DNA of 64,000 nt from Streptomyces sp. TG1A-60 (GTDB lineage Bacteria > Actinomycetota > Actinomycetes > Streptomycetales > Streptomycetaceae), in assembly GCF_037201975.1 (NCBI RefSeq), contig NZ_CP147520.1:4464001-4528000 (forward strand), in the 5' to 3' direction. Each line of letters opens with the position of its first letter. Positions within the stretch are counted from its first letter, which is position 1. The position numbers were made by a program, and so were the translations under genes. Below are positions 34,475 to 42,492 of the stretch, one piece after another. Below the pieces are notes generated by a model. That model had not been told where the DNA came from, did not search any database, and was given only the letters and a program-made list of their open reading frames with translations.

Positions 34475-35419
34475 ATGAAGGCAGTGCGCTTCCACCAGTA
34501 CGGCGACCCCGACGTCCTGCGTTACGAGGACGTGGAGCAGCCGGTTCCCAGCGCCGGGCAGGTGCGGGTCCGTGTTGCGGCGACGTCGTTCAACCCCGTC
34601 GACGCCAGCATCCGCGCCGGGTTCATGCAGGGACCGATCCCTGTGACGCTGCCGCACACACCCGGCATCGACGTCGCCGGCACGGTCGACGCGCTCGGCG
34701 GGGGCGTGACCGGCATCCAGGTCGGGGACCAGGTCATCGGCTTCCTGCCGATGGCGGGCCCCGGCGCCGCCGCGGAGTATGTCCTGGCACCGGCCGAGGC
34801 CCTGACGCCGGCGCCCAAGAGCGTCGCGCTGTCCGACGCGGCCGCGCTGCCGCTGGTGGGCCTGACCGCGTGGCAGGCACTGTTCGAGCACGCCAAGCTG
34901 ACCGCCGGGCAGCGCGTGCTGATCAACGGCGCGGGCGGAGCGGTCGGCGGCTACGCCGTGCAGTTGGCCCAGCAGGCCGGCGCCTACGTGATCGCCACGG
35001 CCGGCCCGCACAGCAGTCGGCGCGTCACGGCCGCGGGCGCGGACGAGGTCATCGACCACACGACCGTCGACGTCGTCACGGCGGTGAGCCAGCCGGTCGA
35101 CATCGTGCTCAACCTCGCGTCGGTTCAACCGGCACAGCTGGATGCGCTTCCCGGTCTGATCCGCCCCGGCGGTGTCCTGGTGAACACCACCGTGTGGATG
35201 CCCGCGCCCACCGACGAGGAGCGCGGCGTACGGGGCATCGACCTGTTCGTCCGCAGCGACGCGGAGCAACTGTCGCACCTGGCGGAACTGATCGACGGCG
35301 GCGAGCTGCGCGTCGAGGTCGCCCGGCGGGTGCCGCTGGCCGAGCTGCCGGCCCTGCACGCCGACGCCGCCGCGGGCGTACTGCCCAGCGGCAAGGTCGT
35401 CGTCACGCCCGGCGCCTGA
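34475..35419 (+). CDS. NADP-dependent oxidoreductase, quinone-reductase-like MDR family
   Basis: Protein of 314 aa, the second zinc-independent MDR enzyme of the window. MKAVRFHQYGDPDVLRYEDV is the standard N-terminus. AATSFNPVDASIRAG, PHTPGIDVAGTVDALG, the conserved AAALPLVGLTAWQALFEH and the nucleotide loop NGAGGAVGG mark NADPH quinone/enone reductases. It is the first gene after the divergent promoter shared with AraC and is followed 35 nt later by a cupin gene. The pair may detoxify a reactive carbonyl or quinone sensed by the AraC protein (inference). Confidence 0.87.
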   Translation: MKAVRFHQYGDPDVLRYEDVEQPVPSAGQVRVRVAATSFNPVDASIRAGFMQGPIPVTLPHTPGIDVAGTVDALGGGVTGIQVGDQVIGFLPMAGPGAAAEYVLAPAEALTPAPKSVALSDAAALPLVGLTAWQALFEHAKLTAGQRVLINGAGGAVGGYAVQLAQQAGAYVIATAGPHSSRRVTAAGADEVIDHTTVDVVTAVSQPVDIVLNLASVQPAQLDALPGLIRPGGVLVNTTVWMPAPTDEERGVRGIDLFVRSDAEQLSHLAELIDGGELRVEVARRVPLAELPALHADAAAGVLPSGKVVVTPGA

Positions 35420-35454
35420 CGCCCCCCGACCCACCCGTGAAGGAGACGACTCCG

Positions 35455-35955
35455 ATGATCCCCGACGACGATCCGTCCCGCTCGCTGACCGTGGCGAACC
35501 CCGACGACCCCGGCACGACGTACATCTCACTGGTGGGCAATACCTACGGCATGCTGGTCACCGGCGAGCAGACCAACGGCCGATACTGCCTGATCGACAT
35601 GCATGTCCCCGACGGCGGCGGCCCGCCGCCGCACCGGCACGCCTTCGAGGAGATGTTCACCATCCTCGAAGGCGAGATCGAGTTCACCTTCCGCGGCGAA
35701 AAGCACACCGTACAGGCCGGGTCCACGATCAACATCCCGGCCAACGCACCGCACAACTTCCGCAACGCTTCGGGCGCGCCGGCCCGCATGCTGTGCATGT
35801 GCACCCCCGCCGGCCAGGACGAGTACTTCATGCGCATCGGCGATATCGTCGCGGGCAAGGATGCGCCGCCGCCGCAGCTGTCGGAGAGCGAGCTCGCGGA
35901 ACGCCGCCGCCGCGCGGCTGAGTTGGCCTCGACCTACCGAAGCGAGTTCCTGTAG
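35455..35955 (+). CDS. Cupin-domain protein
   Basis: Protein of 166 aa with a single cupin barrel. Motif 1 is [21 protein letters not shown] and motif 2 [13 protein letters not shown]. The metal ligands His, His and Glu of motif 1 and His of motif 2 are visible, so it probably binds a divalent metal. The function could be a small dioxygenase, isomerase or effector-binding protein. Co-transcribed with the oxidoreductase; Shine-Dalgarno gaaggaga before ATG 35455. The frame continues far upstream only as antisense-free overlap and is not coding. Confidence 0.82.
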   Translation: MIPDDDPSRSLTVANPDDPGTTYISLVGNTYGMLVTGEQTNGRYCLIDMHVPDGGGPPPHRHAFEEMFTILEGEIEFTFRGEKHTVQAGSTINIPANAPHNFRNASGAPARMLCMCTPAGQDEYFMRIGDIVAGKDAPPPQLSESELAERRRRAAELASTYRSEFL

Positions 35956-36001
35956 CTCGCAGGCCCGGCAAGCTCGGCACCGGTCTGCCGTGGGCAGACT
36001 C

Positions 36002-36130
36002 GCCCTGACCTCGGAGACCGTCAAGTGCACCGACGGTATGACAGGGTTCGTGGTGCTCCCCAGACGCTGGGCGGCAGAGCGCACGTTCGCATGGTTGATG
36101 AACTCCCGCGTCTGGCCCGGGACTGTGCGG
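36002..36130 (+). pseudogene. C-terminal fragment of an IS5-family transposase
   Basis: The frame reads [20 protein letters not shown], continuing [15 protein letters not shown]. The FVVLP-RW--ERTF-WL block contains the catalytic Glu (ERTF) and is diagnostic of IS5/IS1031-type transposases. Only about 43 residues remain, ending at 36130 against another relic. It could be the lost end of the transposase at 27664 or of another copy. Confidence 0.6.
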
Positions 36131-36136
36131 CACCAT

Positions 36137-36230
36137 GGACAGTGCGATCGACAGGATGCGAAATGCGGGTCCGCAGGATGTGCCCGTCATACAGCGTCAA
36201 CTCGTAGGTGACGTGATGCGTACCGGTACG
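36137..36230 (-). pseudogene. Fragment of a cytotoxic-translational-repressor-like protein
   Basis: The minus strand reads [20 protein letters not shown] followed by SHPVDRT. In streptomycetes this [20 protein letters not shown] block occurs in short proteins annotated as cytotoxic translational repressors of toxin-antitoxin stability systems. The upstream helical half and the final W-HILRDQL segment are absent, the latter presumably replaced by the IS5 fragment. Assigned from memory of the family only. Confidence 0.4.
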
Positions 36231-36376
36231 CCCACGAGCGTCCCGGACCGCAGGTCGGGGCGCCTCATGACCGCGTGCTCCATCTTCGACGGTGCCGCGG
36301 GGGCAACGACCGGGTGGCACGCTTCCCGAAGTCGGTAGGCCCGGCATCGAGCCGCCGCGCGCTAGCGTCGCCCGTC

Positions 36377-36820
36377 ATGCGCATGGCGATGGTGGGGACG
36401 TGGGCGGCCGTGGTGATGGTCGTGATGGGGCTTGTGGTCGTGGGGGTTCCCGTGGGGTACTTCCTCTTCGTGTACGGGTGCGGGCGGGAGGAGGAGCGGT
36501 TGGGGGAGGCGTTGGCCGGGGACCCCGTCCTGGGCGAGGGGGTGGAGGGGGTCAGGGCCGAGGAGTCGTATCAGGGGTGCGACGACGACGATCTGTTCGT
36601 GGTCGCCGGGAAGTCGTACCGGTACGGCGGGGACAGGAAGAGCGTTCTCGCGCACTACCGGGAGGCCGCGCCGGCCCACGGGTGGCGGTACCGGACGAAT
36701 GACTGCTTCACCAAGTCGATCGACGGGGCCGTGGCGAGTCTGACCCTCCACGGGCCGGCCGACGGTTCCCTGCAGGTCGAGATCGTCGCCGTCCGCGAGG
36801 ACCCCGAGCCCTGGTGCTGA
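36377..36820 (+). CDS. Hypothetical membrane-anchored or lipoprotein-like protein
   Basis: Not recognised. Protein of 147 aa. A hydrophobic N-terminal helix (AAVVMVVMGLVVVGVPVGYFLFV) ends at YGC, weakly like a lipobox. The outer domain is acidic with four further cysteines (GC, C in YQGCDDDD, DCF, terminal WC) and contains DLFVVAGKSYRYGG and YREAAPAHGWRYR. The pattern fits small streptomycete envelope proteins with a substrate-free alpha/beta domain. The first of three closely spaced ATGs (36377) is used. A strong terminator follows. Confidence 0.55.
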   Translation: MRMAMVGTWAAVVMVVMGLVVVGVPVGYFLFVYGCGREEERLGEALAGDPVLGEGVEGVRAEESYQGCDDDDLFVVAGKSYRYGGDRKSVLAHYREAAPAHGWRYRTNDCFTKSIDGAVASLTLHGPADGSLQVEIVAVREDPEPWC

Positions 36821-36844
36821 GCCCGCACCCCTTCTGACATGAGT

Positions 36845-36878
36845 GAAGGGGGCCCGCCACCCGTGACGGGCCCCCTTC
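36845..36878. terminator. Bidirectional terminator
   Basis: Perfect 12-bp arms (36845-36856 and 36867-36878) with a 10-nt loop, between the plus-strand hypothetical gene and the minus-strand metallothionein gene. Confidence 0.85.
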
Positions 36879-36915
36879 TCCTACGTTCCCACGTACGAAA
36901 GCGACCGCGTGCCGG

Positions 36916-37077
36916 TCAGCCGCACTGGCACGGGTTGCCGGACTGGCACCCGCAGGCGCATCCCGAGCCGCAGCCGCAGGCGCCGACGAGGGGCAGGGTT
37001 TTGATGTCGGCGGGGTACTGGGTGTCCCGGACCCGCGTCGGGTCGGGCGTGCCGGGGCTGGCGGGGGAATCGGCCAT
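36916..37077 (-). CDS. Small cysteine-rich metallothionein-like protein
   Basis: Protein of 53 aa. The last 21 residues contain seven cysteines in ACGCGSGCACGC-QSGNPCQCG, a CxC/CxxC pattern able to chelate Cu(I), Zn(II) or Cd(II). The N-terminal half is polar without motif. A strong Shine-Dalgarno (gaggaggga) precedes ATG 37077, so it is a real gene despite its size. Cytoplasmic metal buffering is inferred from composition. Encoded between the terminator at 36845 and phoU. Confidence 0.75.
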   Translation of the reverse strand: MADSPASPGTPDPTRVRDTQYPADIKTLPLVGACGCGSGCACGCQSGNPCQCG

Positions 37078-37340
37078 GGTCCCTCCTCGAAGGCTGGTGC
37101 CTGTGCCCATTGGATGCCCGATTGCATGCCAGTTCAGCCGGGCGCATCAACGGCGCACGGAGGCGTCCACACGCCTCGCCGCAACCCCCCGGAGCCGGAA
37201 CACCGGGCGTCGCGACCCGAAGCGCCGGGGCACCCAAGCGTGGGGCACCAAGCAGCGCCGGAGCACCACACGCCGGGCACCAGCAGCGCCGGAACCCCGG
37301 GCGAGGGATACACCAAATGCCAGAACGCCCCGCCCGAGCC

Positions 37341-38030
37341 CTACGCCCCCTCCACCCCCGTCACCGGCTGGATGTCGGCCTGCAGCTCGTCCGCGTGTTC
37401 GCCTGTCACCAGGTACACGACGCGCTTGGCGACGGACACCGCGTGGTCGGCGAAGCGCTCGTAGTAGCGGCCGAGGAGGGTGACGTCGACGGCGGTCTCG
37501 ATGCCGTGCTTCCAGCGGTCGTCCATGAGGTGCTGGAACAGGGTGCGGTGCAGGAGGTCCATCGCGTCGTCGTCCTGCTCCAGCTGGAGCGCCAGGTCGA
37601 CGTCCTTGGTGATGATGACCTCGGCCGCCTTGGCCATCAGGCGCTGCGCGAGCTGGCCCATCTCCAGGATCGTGGCATGCAGGTCACGCGGGACCGCGCG
37701 CTCGGGGAAGCGCAGCCGGGTGAGCTTGGCCACGTGCTGGGCGAGGTCGCCGGACCGCTCCAGGTCGGCGGACATGCGCAGCGAGGTCACGACGATACGC
37801 AGATCCGTGGCCACCGGCTGCTGCCTGGCCAGCAGGGCTATCGCACGGGCCTCCAGGTCGTGCTGCAGGTCATCGACCTTCTTGTCCGCCTCGATCACGC
37901 TCTCGGCCAGCTTCAGGTCGGCGTCGAGCATCGCCGTCGTGGCGCGTCCGATCGCCGACCCCACCAGTCGGGCCATCTCGACCAGGCCCTCACCGATCGA
38001 GTCAAGTTCCTCGTGGTACGCGTCCCGCAT
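37341..38030 (-). CDS. phoU: Phosphate signalling protein PhoU
   Basis: Negative modulator of phosphate signalling, normally acting between the Pst transporter and the PhoR kinase at the membrane. Protein of 229 aa: two PhoU three-helix repeats, each with the E/DxxxD metal-cluster pattern (MRDAYHEELDSIGEGLVEM, LRMSADLERSGDLAQHVAKL, ITKDVDLALQLEQDDDAMDLLH, LLGRYYERFADHAVSVAKRVVYLVTG). Divergent from phoR-phoP; the PHO box at 38189-38221 lies in the shared promoter, so PhoP should control it under phosphate limitation. Confidence 0.95.
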   Translation of the reverse strand: MRDAYHEELDSIGEGLVEMARLVGSAIGRATTAMLDADLKLAESVIEADKKVDDLQHDLEARAIALLARQQPVATDLRIVVTSLRMSADLERSGDLAQHVAKLTRLRFPERAVPRDLHATILEMGQLAQRLMAKAAEVIITKDVDLALQLEQDDDAMDLLHRTLFQHLMDDRWKHGIETAVDVTLLGRYYERFADHAVSVAKRVVYLVTGEHADELQADIQPVTGVEGA

Positions 38031-38188
38031 CAGGGTGTCCCTCTCTTACGTACGTCTGCTCGTGGGTATCAGAAAAGCCGTGCCGGAAGCCGTTCCGCCA
38101 GGCCGGGGCAGCCGAAGGAACGGCGACCGGAAGCCCGCACGAACCCCACGCTCCCATGTTCCGTCCCGTACGCGTCCTTTTCCGCCAT

Positions 38189-38221
38189 CCCAAATGAACC
38201 ATCCCTGGCTCCTGGGTGAAC
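38189..38221 (-). promoter_or_regulatory. PHO box (11-nt direct repeats, GTTCACC type)
   Basis: Read on the minus strand, three contiguous 11-nt units lie here: GTTCACCCAGG, AGCCAGGGATG, GTTCATTTGGG. The outer two match the PhoP direct-repeat consensus. They lie in the 264-nt phoU-phoR divergent region, which is the known location of PhoP control in streptomycetes. Confidence 0.75.
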
Positions 38222-38294
38222 TCTGGGCGACGAGTGTTCGAGGTCGCCCTCCGACCGCTGTGGGGATGTCCGACCTCGTGCCTAACCTGGAAGC

Positions 38295-39551
38295 ATGGAC
38301 GTGAACGCGGCGGTCGCCGCAGCGGCGGCGATCGCCGGAGTGCTCACCGGCGTCATCGCCATGCTGGCGTTCCGCATCAGCGAGCGCGAACAGAAGCGTC
38401 CCACCCGCACCTCCCTGCACACGGACGCGGTGCTCCCGCCCGGCGTCGACACCGTGCTGTCCGTGCTCCGCTCCTCCGCCGTCGTCCTCGACGAGGCCGA
38501 CGCCGTCGTCAAGGCCAGCTCCGCCGCGTACGCCCTCGGGCTGGTCCGCGGCGGGAAGCTCGCCGTCGAGCCGATGCGCAAGATGACCCGCGAGACCCGC
38601 CGGGACGGCGAGATACGGCAGGTCGAGCTGGACCTGCCCCGGCGCGGCGCGGGCCGCGGCGAGGCGCTCGCCGTCTCCGCGCGCGTCGCACCCCTCGGCT
38701 CCCGGCTCGTGCTGCTCCTCGTCGAGGACCTCACCGAGGCCCGCCGCATAGAGGCCGTACGCCGTGACTTCGTCGCCAACGTCAGCCATGAGCTGAAGAC
38801 ACCCGTCGGCGCGCTCTCCCTCCTGTCGGAGGCCGTGATGGACGCGAGCGACGACCCCGAGGCGGTGGAACGCTTCGCCGGGCGGATGCAGATCGAGGCC
38901 ACCCGGCTCACCAACCTCGTGCAGGAGCTCATCGACCTCTCCCGCGTGCAGAACGACGACCCGCTGGAGGACGCCGAGCCCGTACGGGTGGACGAGCTGG
39001 TCGCCGAGGCCGTCGACCGGTGCCGCCACCAGGCCGGCACCAAGCAGATCACCATGGCCGCCGGAGGCGCCGCCGAGCTGCGCGTCTGGGGCCACCGAGG
39101 ACAGCTCGCCGCCGCCCTCGGCAACCTCGTCGAGAACGCCGTCAACTACTCCCCGGCCCGCACCCGCGTCGGCATAGCCGCGCGCCGCGTGACCGCGCCC
39201 GGCGGGGACCTCATCGAGATCGCCGTGACCGATCAGGGCATCGGCATCTCGGACAAGGACAAGGAGCGCATCTTCGAGCGCTTCTACCGTGTGGACCCGG
39301 CCCGCTCCCGCCAGACCGGCGGCACGGGACTCGGTCTCGCGATCGTCAAGCACGTGGCCGCCTCGCACCGCGGGGAGGTCACGGTGTGGAGCTCCGAGGG
39401 TCAGGGCTCCACGTTCACCCTCAGGCTGCCGGAGGCGGGCGCGTCCCGTGACCGTGCGGCCCAGCACCCGGACCTCGACGACGAGGACGGACAGCCTCAC
39501 ACCGACTCATCCCCGTATGAACCGCTTCCCGCCCCGGAGGTCCTTCCGTGA
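38295..39551 (+). CDS. phoR: Phosphate-sensing histidine kinase PhoR
   Basis: Membrane sensor kinase (418 aa) of the PhoR-PhoP system, SenX3-like. One N-terminal membrane helix (VAAAAAIAGVLTGVIAMLAF), a PAS-like region (LRSSAVVLDEADAVVKAS), the H box FVANVSHELKTP with His165, then N (NLVENAVNYS), G1 (VTDQGIGI), F (ERFYRVDPARS) and G2 (GGTGLGLAIVKHV) boxes. The tail is acidic and disordered. The start at 38295 begins directly before the membrane helix. phoP overlaps its stop by 4 nt. Confidence 0.95.
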   Translation: MDVNAAVAAAAAIAGVLTGVIAMLAFRISEREQKRPTRTSLHTDAVLPPGVDTVLSVLRSSAVVLDEADAVVKASSAAYALGLVRGGKLAVEPMRKMTRETRRDGEIRQVELDLPRRGAGRGEALAVSARVAPLGSRLVLLLVEDLTEARRIEAVRRDFVANVSHELKTPVGALSLLSEAVMDASDDPEAVERFAGRMQIEATRLTNLVQELIDLSRVQNDDPLEDAEPVRVDELVAEAVDRCRHQAGTKQITMAAGGAAELRVWGHRGQLAAALGNLVENAVNYSPARTRVGIAARRVTAPGGDLIEIAVTDQGIGISDKDKERIFERFYRVDPARSRQTGGTGLGLAIVKHVAASHRGEVTVWSSEGQGSTFTLRLPEAGASRDRAAQHPDLDDEDGQPHTDSSPYEPLPAPEVLP

Positions 39552-40228
39552 CCCGAGTGCTCGTCGTCGAGGACGAGGAGTCCTTCTCCGACGCCCTGTC
39601 CTACATGCTCCGCAAAGAGGGCTTCGAGGTCGCCATCGCGGCCACCGGGCCCGACGGTCTCGACGAGTTCGAGCGCAACGGAGCCGACCTGGTCCTCCTC
39701 GACCTGATGCTGCCCGGCCTGCCGGGCACCGAGGTCTGCCGCCAGCTGCGCGGCCGTTCCAACGTCCCGGTGATCATGGTGACCGCCAAGGACAGCGAGA
39801 TCGACAAGGTCGTGGGCCTGGAAATAGGCGCCGACGACTATGTCACCAAGCCCTTCTCCTCCCGTGAGCTCGTCGCCCGTATCCGGGCCGTACTGCGCCG
39901 CCGCGGCGAGCCCGAGGAGGTCACCCCGGCCGCGCTGGAGGCCGGCCCCGTCCGCATGGACGTCGACCGCCACGTGGTCACGGTCTCGGGCGCCAAGGTC
40001 GACCTCCCCCTCAAGGAGTTCGACCTGCTCGAAATGCTGCTGCGCAACGCGGGCCGCGTACTGACCCGCATGCAGCTCATCGACCGCGTCTGGGGCGCCG
40101 ACTACGTCGGCGACACCAAGACCCTCGACGTCCACGTCAAACGCCTCCGCGCCAAGATCGAGCCTGATCCGGGCGCGCCGAGATATCTGGTGACGGTGCG
40201 GGGCCTCGGCTACAAGTTCGAGCCGTAG
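39548..40228 (+). CDS. phoP: Phosphate response regulator PhoP
   Basis: OmpR-type regulator (226 aa) of phosphate-limitation genes, and in streptomycetes also of antibiotic production. The receiver domain has the acidic pocket VVEDEE, phospho-acceptor Asp52 in LLDLMLPG, and K in TKPFSSREL. The C-terminal winged helix is complete (LKEFDLLEMLLRNAGRVLTRMQLIDRVWG, LDVHVKRLRAKIE, VRGLGYKFEP). The GTG start overlaps the phoR stop (GTGA), so translation is coupled. Two strong hairpins follow. Confidence 0.95.
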   Translation: MTRVLVVEDEESFSDALSYMLRKEGFEVAIAATGPDGLDEFERNGADLVLLDLMLPGLPGTEVCRQLRGRSNVPVIMVTAKDSEIDKVVGLEIGADDYVTKPFSSRELVARIRAVLRRRGEPEEVTPAALEAGPVRMDVDRHVVTVSGAKVDLPLKEFDLLEMLLRNAGRVLTRMQLIDRVWGADYVGDTKTLDVHVKRLRAKIEPDPGAPRYLVTVRGLGYKFEP

Positions 40229-40245
40229 AGCGACGACCGCGCGTT

Positions 40246-40273
40246 CGCCGTACGGCCAGGTGGCCGTACGGCG
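40246..40273. terminator. First hairpin after phoP
   Basis: Perfect 13-bp arms around GG (40246-40258 and 40261-40273), 17 nt after the phoP stop. Confidence 0.75.
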
Positions 40274-40312
40274 GTCATGTGCCCGCCGTACGGCCACGCG
40301 CTCCTCGTAGGA

Positions 40313-40350
40313 CGAAGGGCGGCACCCCCTCCCAGGGGTGCCGCCCTTCG
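40313..40350. terminator. Second hairpin after phoP, shared by convergent genes
   Basis: Perfect 16-bp arms (40313-40328 and 40335-40350) with a 6-nt loop, between phoP and the minus-strand lipoprotein gene ending at 40380. Confidence 0.85.
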
Positions 40351-40379
40351 GTCATGTGTGGCGTACGCCCGTACGGGCC

Positions 40380-41057
40380 TCAGTGGCCGGAGCCCTCCTG
40401 GGCGTCCGACGTCGAGGTGGACGGGGAGGCCGTGGAGCCGGCGGCGGTGCCCTCCTCCTCGGTGGCGCCCTCGCCGGCGGACGGCGAGCCGGAGGCCTCC
40501 TCGGACGGGGAGGCGCCGGTGCCGGGGGCCTCGGGGACGTCGGTCGGACCCCACTTCTCGAAGTAGTGCTCGGCGGGAACGACGAAGGCGCGCAGGCCGA
40601 CCTCGCCGGTCTCGCTGAAGTCGAAGGTGACCTGCTGGGCGTTGCCGTCCTTGACCGCCTCGGTGACGTCCGCCAGAACCGCGGAGGCGTTGTTCTCGCC
40701 GCCGAGAATCACGGAGCCGCCGGCCGGGACGACCACCTTGCCGCCCTTGCCCTCGCCCTCGGCGGGCGTGATCTCGGCGGTGCCGGCGCCCTCCACGGTG
40801 ACGGACTCCAGGGTCTGGTCGGTCGTGGAGCCGTTGAACAGGGTCGCGGAGACCACGGCGGGGCCCTTGGCCGCGGTGCCCGGCTGGGTGATCACGATGG
40901 CGTTCTGGATCTTGATGTCCCCGACGGTGGTGGCCGCGTTGTCCGGCCTGACCTGGAGCGTCTGGGCGTTGTTGCCGGCGCTGCACGCGGCGAGCGAGGC
41001 GATCGAGAACGCGAGGGCGGCGGCGGCGAGGGCGCCGCGTCGAAGGCTGCTGCTCAC
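40380..41057 (-). CDS. Putative lipoprotein (DUF461-like)
   Basis: Protein of 225 aa from a GTG at 41057. The signal VSSSLRRGALAAAALAFSIA ends in a lipobox SLAAC, so the mature protein is a surface lipoprotein beginning at Cys. The body (LQVRPDNAATTVGDIKIQNAIVITQPGT, VVSATLFNGSTTDQTLESVTV, VLADVTEAVKDGNAQQVTFDF, VGLRAFVVPAEHYF) is an immunoglobulin-like or PCu(A)C-like beta domain. The last 45 residues are a Ser/Glu/Thr/Ala tail. Function unknown. AAGGAG upstream supports the GTG start; the longer frame is rejected. Confidence 0.75.
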   Translation of the reverse strand: MSSSLRRGALAAAALAFSIASLAACSAGNNAQTLQVRPDNAATTVGDIKIQNAIVITQPGTAAKGPAVVSATLFNGSTTDQTLESVTVEGAGTAEITPAEGEGKGGKVVVPAGGSVILGGENNASAVLADVTEAVKDGNAQQVTFDFSETGEVGLRAFVVPAEHYFEKWGPTDVPEAPGTGASPSEEASGSPSAGEGATEEEGTAAGSTASPSTSTSDAQEGSGH

Positions 41058-41662
41058 GGCGGCGGCAACTCCTTGTTGGGCGGTACGTGGGCGGTACATG
41101 GGTGGTACGTGATCGGTAGCGGGGCTCAGGTTACCGAGCCGTTCCGCCGCCTCCGCACCCGACCCTCCCCAAGTGCCCGGTCGGCAGGTCACCGGAAGCA
41201 ATTGGCCCACGCATCACCCACGCCCTCGTCCGGCATTCACATATCCGCCATGGATACCGCCGCCGATCCGTTCGTCGCCGTCCCGGATTTCGGGTAAGGA
41301 CCGGTGAGGAATGGAGAGCGCCACGGAAAATCGATCATCCGGTAGAAGGCGGCAGAAGGCTGCAGAACACGGTCCGGTAACGGCGGAACATCGCCGGGCG
41401 ATCGAACCCCTTGATCAATTCCGGATTCGTCTCGTACCCGGCTCCGCGCACTGAACGGAGTAGCGGAAGTCGCACACTTGGAGTCGGACAAAGCGGGACG
41501 TTCGGACGGTGGGGAGGCCCTCCGAATGCGTGTACCGTACGCGTTTCTCTCCGCCCGGAGAGCCGCTCCCACCTGCGAATACCCCCTTCCGTTCGGCCTC
41601 CGCAGCACGTTCCTGTCGCTGTTGTCAAGCCCCGAGATGTGCCCTGACCTGCGAAAACGCCA

Positions 41663-41691
41663 TTCAGAACCCGCCGTTTCCGTGTTACCCT
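41663..41691 (+). promoter_or_regulatory. Candidate carD promoter
   Basis: TTCAGA at 41663-41668 and TACCCT at 41686-41691 with 17-nt spacing, 28 nt before the start codon. Weak match to the vegetative consensus. The rest of the 662-nt gap from the lipoprotein gene (41058-41662) shows no gene or recognisable RNA. Confidence 0.35.
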
Positions 41692-41719
41692 GGATAGCCA
41701 CGGAAGGGGTACCTGTCAC

Positions 41720-42202
41720 ATGACGTTCAAGGTTGGCGACACCGTGGTCTATCCCCATCACGGGGCCGCGCTGATCGAGGCTATCGAAACTCGCCAGATC
41801 AAAGGCGTGGACAAGACCTACTTGGTGCTCAAGGTCGCCCAGGGCGACCTGACGGTGCGTGTGCCGGCGGACAATGCGGAGTTCGTCGGGGTACGTGACG
41901 TGGTCGGTCAGGACGGCCTGGACCGGGTCTTCGAGGTGCTGCGCGCGCCGTATGCCGAGGAGCCCACGAACTGGTCGCGTCGCTACAAGGCGAACCTGGA
42001 GAAGCTTGCCTCCGGTGATGTCATCAAGGTCGCGGAAGTCGTGCGTGACCTGTGGCGTCGGGAGCGCGAGCGCGGACTGTCCGCCGGTGAGAAGCGCATG
42101 CTCGCCAAAGCCCGCCAGATTCTGGTGAGCGAGCTCGCCCTCGCGGAGAACACCAACGAGGACAAGGCCGAGGCCCTGCTCGACGAGGTTCTCGCGTCCT
42201 GA
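41720..42202 (+). CDS. carD: CarD-like transcription activator (CdnL)
   Basis: RNA-polymerase-binding protein of 160 aa that stabilises the open promoter complex, essential in mycobacteria. The N-terminal Tudor-like RID ([27 protein letters not shown]) contacts RNAP beta. The C-terminal helical DNA-binding domain contains the conserved [32 protein letters not shown] with the wedge Trp. The sequence is close to standard for actinobacteria. Start ATG 41720 after ggaagggg. Upstream of ispD-ispF, a placement that is conserved. Confidence 0.95.
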   Translation: MTFKVGDTVVYPHHGAALIEAIETRQIKGVDKTYLVLKVAQGDLTVRVPADNAEFVGVRDVVGQDGLDRVFEVLRAPYAEEPTNWSRRYKANLEKLASGDVIKVAEVVRDLWRRERERGLSAGEKRMLAKARQILVSELALAENTNEDKAEALLDEVLAS

Positions 42203-42492
42203 ACTGACTTCTGAGACAGGCAGCCAGCCCGCTCAGCCGTTCAGCGCACTGAAATGCCGCGGTGCCCGATGACGTAACTCCTGTCGCCGGGCGCTGCGGC
42301 ATGTCCGTACCCGGATGTGCCGTACGCCTGAAGGGGCCCCCGATACTTGGCGTCCCCGGTACTCGTACTTGGCGTGCCGGGCCCGGGCAGCTGGCTCGAC
42401 CAGATGTCACGGAAGGGTCCGGTCAAGGTGTCGCGCCCGGCACGCTGTGGCCATACCCACCTAGGCCGAGCACACAAACCTGACAGGAACCG

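Noticed and set aside
41237..41719. Small genes in the gap before carD
   Set aside because: Several frames of 60-100 codons exist on both strands, but none has a ribosome site, codon bias or motif.
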